Below, in pieces: positions 22,569-32,089 of a stretch of 64,000 bases of DNA (its first letter is position 1; each line of letters opens with the position of its first letter). Made by a program: the position numbers and the translations under genes. This stretch comes from Pteria penguin (lineage: Eukaryota; Mollusca; Bivalvia; Pterioida; Pteriidae): assembly GCA_035048485.1 (NCBI GenBank), contig CM068586.1, forward strand, positions 28,352,349 to 28,416,348, in the 5' to 3' direction. The notes under the pieces are model-generated. The model saw nothing but the letters and a program-made list of their open reading frames with translations. It made no database searches and was not told the origin of the DNA.

Positions 22569-23846
22569 CGAGGGGAGGTCAATAAGTTCATAGAACGAAG
22601 GGGTTAAATTAGAGGGATGCTGAAAATTTTTCACCCCATCTAAGTATAAACCTTTGTCAGTTCAATGACAACAACCATACAGTCCACACGTATATTTTTT
22701 CCTCTTGCACTGTAGTTGAAACACTATACCCATAGGTCAAGATGGCAAATCAGAACATTGAGTTTAGAGCTGTTATAAAGTTCCTCACTAAAGACGGAGA
22801 AAATGCCAAAGAAATTCATCGTGTGTTTGGTGATAGTAGCCCTCAGTATTCCACAGTGGCAAAGTGGTCATCTGAATTTAAACGGGGATGCATCTCCCTG
22901 GAAGATGACCCTTAAATCAGGTTGGCCTTCAGGTGTCATCAACCAGGATCGACCGCGTTGAGAGGCTAGTGTTGAATGATCATAGAATCAAACTCGATGA
23001 ACTTACTAGAGATTGTGGTATTTCACATCGAAGTGTTTCTACCATCATTCATGAGCATTTGGGTATGTCAAAGGTATCTGCCAGATGGGTCCTCAGAAAC
23101 CTGAATCCACAGGATCGCCAGCAAAGTGTGGAGTCAAGTCGCGAACTTCTTGAAGTTTACAACGCTAATCCAGAAGTCTTCCACACTCGGCTTGTGACTG
23201 GAGATGAAACATGGATTCATCACTGGCACCTAGACACTAAAAAAGAGTCCAAGCAATGGAAGCGCCCTGGCTCACCTTCGCCGAAGAAGTTTAGAACACA
23301 ACCATCAGCTGGCAAGGTTATTGCCATGGAGTTTTGGGACTCAAAAGGGGTAATATTGGTAGACTACAGACCTGCTGGTACTTCCATCACGGGGGCCTAC
23401 TATGCTGAACTTATCAGGCAGTTACGGGTAGCTATTAGGGAAAAGCGAAGGGGAAAACTTGCCGCTGATGTCCTTCTCTTGCATGGCAATGCTCCTGTCC
23501 ACAAGTCAAGAGTTGCACAAGCTGCTATTCGTGAGTGCAGGTTTGAGCAGTTGAATCACCCACCTTACAGTCCAGAATTGGCCCCCAGTGATTACTACCT
23601 GTTTCGAAATTTGAATCCCACTTGCATGGAACCAGATTTCGAGATGACGAAGCCCTTAAGGCAGCCACAGAGGCCTGGCTGAAGGAGCAAACCAGAGACT
23701 TCTATTTTAAAGGCATAGACTGCCTGAAGGAAAAGTGGACCAAATGCATTGAACTAAGGGAGGATTACATTGAAAAATAAGGTAGAAAATTTCAACCTCC
23801 CTCTAATTTAACCCCTTCGTTCTATGAACTTATTGACCTCCCCTCG
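22569..23846 (+). mobile_element. mariner element, 1278 bp, TA target duplication
   Basis: TA flanks both sides (22567-22568, 23847-23848). The terminal inverted repeats start CGAGGGGAGGTCAATAAG and are identical over 49 bp. Full mariner length and internal transposase remnant are present. The element sits inside the Helentron-like repeat, whose unit sequence continues across the insertion. Confidence 0.95.
22742..23780 (+). pseudogene. mariner transposase, frameshifted, second catalytic Asp lost
   Basis: The ATG at 22742 opens the helix-turn-helix N-terminus (FRAVIKFLTKDGENAKEIH, then STVAKWSSEFKRG) but hits TAA at 22913 after SLEDDP. Two frame changes between 22910 and 22955 lead into the long central frame. 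This has VTGDETWIHHW (first Asp), LLHGNAPVH and YSPELAPSDYYLF (third Asp), with 34 residues between the second and third positions, the D34D mariner spacing. The second position is Gly instead of Asp. A further shift near 23630 is needed to reach the C-terminal DDEALKAATEAW...LREDYIEK ending at TAA 23778-23780. The protein cannot be made and would be catalytically dead. Confidence 0.95.
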
Positions 23847-24430
23847 TATTTCAATATTTGATATACTGATACATCTAAAGGATATTTAGATCAAGTTCAA
23901 ATTTGGTTATGGTTCAGTAAGTTTTGTGAGAGTTATCCCCCTTGGACTTAGAATTTCTTAAAATTAGGAGTTTCCGCTCATTACCGGTATCTCAGGAACA
24001 GCTAGATGTATTGAATTGATATTTGGTATATATCTTAAGGATATCTAGGTCAAGTTAATATTTTATAATTAGGATACCTGTCTTTTACATATTTATTTTG
24101 ATTTTGTTTTGTGTCATTTAATACCGATGTCTAAATTAAATGAAGACAAGTGTCATATCTGTCAATCTTTAGACACAAACTTTTGAATGGAAAATTTTTT
24201 TTTGTTGGTGATTATGAGGAGTAGGTGACCTGTAATGTGGTCATGTGAGTTATGCCCATGTTACAAAAATAACCAGGGAAGCATATGCAGTAATTTGGCA
24301 TTGCTCTTGTTCATGTGTAAATTCCTTATGGCCAGAGCTTTCATTTGGTGTCATCTCTTTTTACTTTGTGACCATGAACTTTGACTTAATTTTGATTATA
24401 CATAAAATAACCTTGGTGTGATACGACACA

Positions 24431-24900
24431 CTTCAATGCGATATTGCAATAGTTGATGCAAAAACACTTCACATTAAAAATACTGCACCTTATATATTTT
24501 TTTATGTAATAGATATTTTATATGTAAAAATATTGCTTTGGACAGTATTAACTGCAACCGGGCAATTTATTGAATAAAGTAGAAAGGTAAACGCTAACAT
24601 CTTTGATTATATGAAAGACGTTCAAAATTTTAAGAGACTGTCCCAACTAAAATATTAAAGCATCCACTTTTGGAGAGGGCTGCCACACGAAATCTGATGT
24701 AATGATAATGTGCTTAGGTCGCAATACTCGGGATCCAGGTTCAAGCCACAAGGTGTCACTATATCGAAGCCCTTATTGACCACACCATTCTAAAGCATCT
24801 TTCTATCATACCAATGCTTTGTAAACAAATGTTCATTCTCTGGGGTTGAACCAAATATAACTGTAATATTTTCTGATTAACACGCTTCAAATCATTTTTA
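24431..24900. other. Intergenic DNA, no gene seen
   Basis: AT-rich spacer between two tandem-array repeats; no feature recognised. Confidence 0.4.
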
Positions 24901-26501
24901 TATGCCCGTCCAATAGACGGGACGTATTATGTTATGGCGCTGTCCGGCCATCCATGCGTCCGTCCGTGTGTCAAGCCGTCTGTCTGGGGTCATGTTTTCC
25001 GGACTTTTTTTGGACGTCTTTCAAGATGTTGCGATGAAATTTGGTATATAGCTTTATTTCAAGCGGCGTCAGTACCAGTTCGAGTTTTATTACGATTGAC
25101 CTACTTTTGACAGATTTATGGCCCTTGGACTTATAAATTTCAAATTTTTTTCAAAAATTCATTAAAAATCTATTTTTTGTCAAAACATTATGAAATTTCT
25201 CATGAAACAAGTAAAGTGTACCAACTATCACATTTGTTACGGTTTTTAATATCTTTTTAATCATTTTTGAGAAATTTATGATTTTAGGAGGGGTGGGTTG
25301 ACCATATGTCCTAGGTCATGTTTTCCGGACTTTTTTTTGCAGTCTTTCAAGACATTGAGTTGAAATTTAGTATATAGCTTTATAGCAAGCAGCGTCAGTA
25401 CCAGTTCAAGTTTTGTTACAATTGACCTACTTTTGACGGGTTTATAGCCCTTGGACTTATAAATTTCAAGATATTTTCAGAAATTCATTAAAAATCTATT
25501 TTATGTCAAAACATTATGAAATTTATCATGAAACAAGTAAAATGTACCAACTATCACATATGTTACGGTTTTTAATATCTTTTTATTCATTTTTGAGAAA
25601 TTTATGATTTTAGGGGGGGGGGGGGGTTGACCATATGTCCTAGGTCATGTTTTCCGGACTTTTTTTTGCAGTCTTTCAAGACATTGAGTTGAAATTTAGT
25701 ATATAGCTTTATAGCAAGCAGCGTCAGTACCAGTTCAAGTTTTGTTACAATTGACCTACTTTTGACGGGTTTATAGCCCTTGGACTTATAAATTTCAAGA
25801 TTTTTTCAGAAATTCATTAAAAATCTATTTTATGTCAAAACATTATGAAATTTATCATGAAACAAGTAAAATGTACCAACTATCTCATATGTTACGAGTT
25901 TTAATATCTTTTTCTTCATTTTTGAGAAATTTATGATTTTAGGGGGGGGGTTGACCATATGTCCTAGGTCATGTTTTCCGGACTTTTTTTGCCGTCTTTC
26001 AAGATATTGAGTTGAATTATGATATATAGGCTTATTCGAAGCGGCATCAGTACTAGTTCGAATTTTGTTACGATTGACATAATTTTGACGGATTTATGGC
26101 CCTTGGATTTTGTTTTGAAAATTCATTAAAAATCTAATTTTTGTAAAAACATTATGAAATTTATCATGAAAAAAGTAAAATGTACCAACCTCCACATATT
26201 TTACAGGTATTGATATCTTTTTCTTCATTTTTGAGAAATTTCTAATTTTAGAAGGGGGGGGGGCTAGTTCTAAAAAATTTCAAGTTTTTTTTTTGCAGGT
26301 CAATTTCCAAGATGGGTTGCATAGGACCATTTCTGCAGGAGATATTGCCTTTGGACTTATTCCTATGATAAAATGCTATGAAACGCAATTAACTTCAGTA
26401 AACGTCAGATGTTTTTCATGAAAATCATGCCAAATGCGAATTGATCCTGTCCCAATTAAGCGACGGGGGTAATATGCCACACTAGGCGTTGCTTTTGTTA
26501 T
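24901..26501 (+). repeat. Helentron/pearl-like element with four ~326-bp tandem units
   Basis: The head TATGCCCGTCCAATAGACGG is a GCCCGTC/GACGGGA hairpin followed by ACGTATTATG and CGTCCGTCCG. CATGTTTTCCGGAC recurs at about 24991, 25317, 25646 and 25970, giving periods of 326, 329 and 324. The tail is GACGGGGGTAATATGCCACA then GGCGTTGCTTTTGTT. The two middle units are nearly identical; the outer units have diverged. Confidence 0.8.
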
Positions 26502-27360
26502 TTTTAAAATACATGTACATGTTATATTGGAGCCCTATGCTTAGTACGTATACTGCATGTGATTTTCTCGAGCGTTCTTTCTATATAAGATGACCCTCTT
26601 AAGCCTTTTTACAAAGTTACAAAATTACATCCTCTTTCACAACACAGAAATCCATAAGAGCAGTGAAAGGTTGGAAATAAAACATGTAAGTTTATGGATA
26701 GACAATATTAACCGAATGGTCCTCACGATGGATCATATTTTTATTGTCCAGTAGCTCTGTTATGATTTGACTCTGTTTCATTGACAAGTCTTGGTTGAAA
26801 TGGATCTGAAGATTCCAATTTAAAAAATGTGAAATGTGAAAATGTGAGCCAAAGAATCAATCTAAGGACGGAGCTATGCACGAGGGAGATAAAGTGATTT
26901 ACAAAATTTCATGAATGAAATTTTTAAGTATATATTTCATGTCAGAACATAAGAACTGAAAACTAGATTTGTGATGCCCTCGGGAACTATCAGTCCACCA
27001 GCAGTGACACCGGCGTAGTGGTTATAACGAATATTGAAAAATAGAACTGAATCAGACTTGCATGAGTGGTGTTCTACAAATGTAAATCTGTACGAAATTA
27101 AGGAGGTGCTTCCAGTTGGAATAATTTCACATGAATTATAGCATTAAAACGAACTAGGGAGGGACAGTTTAATTTGTTTACGGCTCTGAAGTAAGCCATT
27201 TGAAGGAATATATGCTATTTTGGATTGTGGTTCAGTTATGATACTCAGGATACAAGGGGTACTCTTATTTGAGAAACTTCTGATGCTTTCAAATTGTGTT
27301 TTGTGCTTAAGGTGTTCATGTGATCGATAAAAGCTCATTTGGGTCTGCTGATATTTTATT
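26502..27360. other. Intergenic DNA, no gene seen
   Basis: No coding signature and no repeat recognised in this AT-rich stretch. Confidence 0.4.
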
Positions 27361-28460
27361 TTCGTTTAAGGGGGATTGAGAAGCAAAATCCTATCTGTGA
27401 AATGGTGATGTCCGTCTGTCCGTTCGTCTGTCTGTCTGCGAAAAGAAGTTGGTGTAGCTTTTGTGTTTAAGTTCATAGCAGAAAGACCATTGACAATAAC
27501 TCTTTTTCAAACTTCACATGTAAATAGACCTGGATGAACTCTATCCTTTGAAACCTTTGTTTGTGATCTTGACCTTGAAGGTTTCCAGTTTCAAGGTCAA
27601 ATTTGTAATCGACATAATCAACTTTAGTTCAGTTACAGAAAGACCATGACAGTTATGCCTTTCAACTTCACATGCGGATAGACCTTGATGAGCTCTATCC
27701 ATTGAAGTTTTTGTTTGTGACATTGACCTTGAAGGTCCTCAGTTTCAAGGTCAAATGTGTAATTAACTTTAGTGTAAGTACAAAAAGACCGTGAGAGTTA
27801 TATCTTTCACATTTCATATTTATACAAACATTGATGGGCTCTATCCATTGAAACCTTTGTTTTTGACCTTGATCTTGTAGATTCCCAGTTTGAAGGTTAA
27901 ATGTGTAATTGAATTTAGTTCAATAACAGAAAGATCGTGAGAGTCATGTTTTCCAAACCTGACACATAGATTGACTTTGATGAGCTCTATTCCCTGTGTC
28001 TTTCTTTTGTGACCTTGAAAGTTCCCATTTTCCATGCCAAGCATATTTAAGTTCAGTTCAGTCACAGACAGATCAAGAGAATTAAGTCTTTCAAATCACA
28101 CACATACATAGACCTTGATGGGCTGTATCCCTGAATGACCATTTTAACCTTGACCTTAAAGGTTCCCCATTTCAAGGTCGAATTCATAATTATCCCCCCT
28201 CCCCGCAACGACGTTAAACCATAAGAATTAGATCTTTCAAATCTCACTTATGGATGGTTATTGATGAGATTTATCGGTTGCAACCTTTCCTATCTTGACC
28301 TTCAATACTCAATTTCAAGGTCAAATGCATATAACAGTATAAATCAGTTACAGAAAGATCATTAAAATTAGATTTTTAAAACATGGCACACAGATTGACA
28401 TGGATGAGCACTATGCCCAGCACATTTGTGACATTGATCTTGAATGGCGTAGTGCAAATT
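27361..28460. repeat. Tandem array, ~139-151-bp unit, about seven copies
   Basis: The head has GTCCGTCTGTCCGTTCGTC. GAGCTCTATCC variants then occur at about 27537, 27688, 27834, 27979, 28118, 28264 and 28406. Each unit includes GACCTTGACCTTGAAGG and TTTCAAGGTCAAAT. Confidence 0.8.
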
Positions 28461-30205
28461 TCGGCAAAAGACCATTAAAAGCGTAAAGAATATAATGAAA
28501 GGTTAATATCAAGCTTGTAGTTTTTCTATGTCAGTTTGTACAATCATTTGTCGGTTGTTGTACTACAAGAGGTAAAGACATCTTTATGCTATGCATGCTC
28601 ATTCAACCACTGAAGCTCTTGCAAATGTCACCGAATTAAATGACCTTGTATCATTGTTCTTTATACTAAAATAATTTATTGCAGTCTATTGCTTCTGTAG
28701 GCACAGTATTTCAAAACACATTCTGCTTTCAATTGTCAATACTTCGCAATGCGGCCATACAGCCTTTAACGGTTTCTTGTTCATTTCTGTTGGACTAAAT
28801 GTATATTGCTTTAGGGGGCTTAGGACTAACTTTTAACTTCCAATCCATGTATTTCGAATCCAAATATCTTTCAAATTAAGATTCTGTTATACTAGACTAT
28901 TCTTTTGGAAAGACCAACAGTTTATACCACGTAAATGTCTTGGTCTCCTACAGATAGATGTAACCCTATGTATTTATACAAATAACTCGCCTACAGTATT
29001 GATTGCAACTTACGGTCATTTTATACTCGGAACTTGGAAGCCGTTTCAATAAACATCGTAAATTTAAACGTACACGTAGACGTAAGCGTAACTTTGGGCT
29101 GAAAGGTGTTTCATTAATCATTGTAAATATGAGAAAAATGTCAATAAAGGCATAAATCTATGTGTGTTCTCTACCTGTCATAAGGCATAAATCTATGTGT
29201 GTTCTCTACCTGTCATAAGGTTAATCACAAATATGACGACAATACTCATCTTACTGTAATCGGCGAAAAATCAACGAAAACAAAGTATTTTTAGCCAATG
29301 GAAATGCATTGTGATAAATAGTTGGTTAAGTGATGTAGGTCTCCAAGGAATGCAAAAACAGAAGTAATAATGTCGCCAGTGTCTTTCGCTTCATTTAAAA
29401 AGGGCATCACATATGTCTAATTCTGTACCGGAGGAATAATAATTAATTACTGATAATGGACGAATATTTCATAATATACACAACAAGAATAATATACACA
29501 ACAAGAACGTAAATCTCAATGTTAGTCTACATGACCGAGGCCTAAAAAATGTTATGTCATTTTGTGAGGCAAACATTTATAAAGCCAGTTAAGGCGAAGG
29601 ACATGATATGGGAATATGAGCACGCGCCCCTCCCCTCTTTAGTATTTGCTTAAAACTAGAAATTGGGGAAAGCAGAATTTTTGTCCTCAAATCCCAAACT
29701 CAAACATTTAGATGAACGTCGTGATACATTGCATCTATACATATACCATAAGGTATTGAAGTCCATGATACAAACACCCAATTTATTTATCAGTGAGACG
29801 TTTTTGCTTTTCAAATCTCTTTTGATTCTTTGGCAGAAAAATAAAAAAAATGATCTTGCCTGGTTCAATATGATAGCACCCTTTCCTTTTTAATCTTAAA
29901 TAGAAATTGCTTCCTGAGCAATTATTTAAAGGATCATTTTAACCATTCTATAAAGCAGATTAAAAAAAATAAATTTCGAATAAAAATCAAAATTTATGTT
30001 GACGACGAAAATAGAACACGAGTGTTCAAGGAATGGTGACATTCACTTCAACATGATCTTGACCTCTGTCAGTCCTTTGTTCAAGTTATTATCCTTACCA
30101 CTTTTTATGATGATTCAATGGATTTTATTGTAATAATAACCTGCAATAAATGTGACAGACAGACAGGCGGAAGAATGGACGGACAGACGGAGAAAAGGTA
30201 ATGCA
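28461..30205. other. Intergenic DNA with a 35-bp exact tandem duplication
   Basis: 29147-29181 and 29182-29216 are identical (unit AAGGCATAAATCTATGTGTG...). A smaller duplication AATATACACAACAAGAA lies at about 29475-29510. No gene is recognised. Confidence 0.6.
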
Positions 30206-31494
30206 AATTCTAATGCATTTTGTTTTTTTAACACGTGATCTCATTGGCTGTCCGATTTTAAAACTGCAAGGTTATTCACGATACCCCTGCAGTTTTTGAT
30301 ATGACGTCACGATACCCTGCAGTTTTTGATATGACTAATTAGCGACTCGGCTTAGATTAATGTAATTATTTTTGTCAAATGCATTAGAATGGGGTTACCA
30401 TGCTTGTGTTTTACAAAAACTGACAGGGTATCGGCGAATACCCTGTCAGAATTTGTAAAACATTCGCATTGTAACCCCTAAAAGTAAACCCTGAGTCCTT
30501 TCCAAAACAAGTACAATAAAACAATATAAAAATGAAAAGGAGTAAAAGAGAGGGGTCGATATATTTACTTCGCCTTTCATAATGTACTTCAGGAGTTGAT
30601 TTACAAGATCTCCCTTAATCAATAAAGTGTTATGATTTACCTGAAACTTACTATTTTGGAGGTAGAGGATGGGGTCAGATCAATTTGTCAACTTCAGAAG
30701 TTATTTATAATTTTACAGTATAATGATTTTTACTTATATACGTTTACTTTGAAATGGCCGCCCGAGTATTAACACTAGTCTAACCCAAACCGCATTTTAG
30801 ATTGGAATCAAGGTTAGCATATGTTGGCAAAGGGTTGGTAAGTTACGTAACCCACGAGAATACTCGATAGAATCAGACTTTGTATGAAACCGGCAACTAT
30901 ATTGACACTTGGTGTAGTACACACTTGAGCTCAGAAATCAGTATCCGGATCATACTAAATCATGTCAATAAATTGTGGAAATAAATCATAAAATGCGACC
31001 TTCCACGTCATAAATCACGAAATCAAGCACACGGCGATTTTCTGATGCATATCTCAAGAAAGTTTTAACATGGTTTTAACATCTGTTTTAAAACTAAAAA
31101 TAAGAAATACATTAAGGGTATTTAGGGGTTACAATGCGAGTGTTTTACAAAAAAACTAACGCCTCGCAGTGAAACTCAATTTCTGACAGGGTATTCGCCG
31201 ATACCCTTTCAGTTTTTGGAAAACTTAAGCATGGTATATATATTCTATATTTATTATGGTAACCTCATTCTAATGCATTTGACAAATATAATTAGAACTA
31301 GAAACACAAAGGTTCGGTTTTATAAGCCAAATCGCTAATCACAGTCATATCAAAAACTGTAGGGTATCGTGACGTCACAAATATGAAACTGCAGTGTATC
31401 GTGACGCCATATCCAAAATCGTAAATACCCTTTTAGTTTTTAAATCGGACAGCCAATGAGATCGCGTGTTACAAACTAAATGCATTAGAATTTA
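30206..31494. mobile_element. Inverted-repeat element with TTCTAATGCATTT ends
   Basis: The left segment 30206-30483 and right segment 31119-31494 are inverted copies. Both contain GATCTCATTGGCTGTCCGAT or a variant, CGATACCCTGCAGTTTTTGA and a hairpin CTGACAGGGTATC...GAATACCCTGTCAG. About 635 bp of unrelated AT-rich DNA separates them. It may be one non-autonomous transposon or two opposed copies of a shorter one. Confidence 0.6.
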
Positions 31495-31499
31495 TTTTC

Positions 31500-31766
31500 T
31501 ACAGTTTTGATATGTCTGATTAGCGGCTTGGCTTAGAAAATCGGCACTCTGTGCTGTAGTTGTAATTATTTTTGTCAAAAGCATTAGAATGGGATTACCA
31601 TGCTTGTGTTTTACAAAAACTGACAGGGTATTGGCGAATACCCTGTCAGAAATTTCCGTTCCACAGCTCGGGTAACGCCTTGCAGTGAAACTCAATTTCT
31701 GACAGGGTATTCGTCGATACCCTGTCAGTTTTTGTAAAACACTCGAATGCATGATAACCCCTAAAT
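31500..31766 (+). repeat. Third partial copy of the GACAGGGTAT hairpin repeat
   Basis: It matches the left segment at 30310-30483 in the same orientation, with two GACAGGGTATT...AATACCCTGTC hairpins. It abuts the presumed promoter/leader region of the TPR-TIR gene. Confidence 0.7.
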
Positions 31767-31934
31767 GATGTAAGCAACTTACTCGGACACAGAAATGTAT
31801 GAAATTTAGACTTTGGCCGGTAACTGAAAATCAATTTCGGAATTCCATAAGTTATTGTCCCAACGGACAACAGTATCCCAAATCGTGACCCTCTGTTTTG
31901 ATACATTTTAAATTCTATGTTTATTTCTTTTCAG

Positions 31935-32089
31935 GATGACTGGCTGATATCGCTTGATTGACCAAAAGAACGGAATTTATATTGGCAGGAATAGACGACT
32001 CTCGAAGTGGTATTTGGTATAAGCAAGCTCAAGTAATGTAGCAGTACAATAATAATATCGTTGTACAATAAATTGCCTGTGGTCTTACA
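31935..32089 (+). other. 5' UTR exon portion of the TPR-TIR gene
   Basis: A strong acceptor, TTTATTTCTTTTCAG, ends at 31934. From there to the ATG at 32090 there is no other ATG in the coding frame, and an in-frame TAA at 32069 closes the upstream frame. This suggests a 5' leader intron. The upstream leader exon was not located. Confidence 0.5.

Larger units (their letters stand above)
22152..24311 (+). mobile_element. Helentron/pearl-like non-autonomous element nested in the array
   Basis: The head ATGCTCCCCTTCAAAAAGGA forms a small hairpin and is followed by GGACATATTG...CTGTCAGTC. The core is an array of about 160-bp units containing TATCCCCCTTGGACTTAGAA. The tail reads AAGCATATGCAG ... 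GCATTGCTCTTGTT. It inserted between T residues with no evident target duplication. Without the internal mariner it is about 0.9 kb. Assignment to Helentron-derived repeats is inference from architecture. Confidence 0.55.
21540..24430. repeat. Older tandem array (~140-150-bp unit), split by a later insertion
   Basis: Units marked by TTTCATTTGGTGCCATCAC occur near 21620, 21760, 21910 and 22048, and again at about 24340. The array breaks in mid-unit at 22151 (after GGGCATTTATATTT) and resumes at 24312 with CATGTGTAAATTCC, exactly the next expected phrase. The 2.16-kb segment between is an insertion. Confidence 0.75.
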
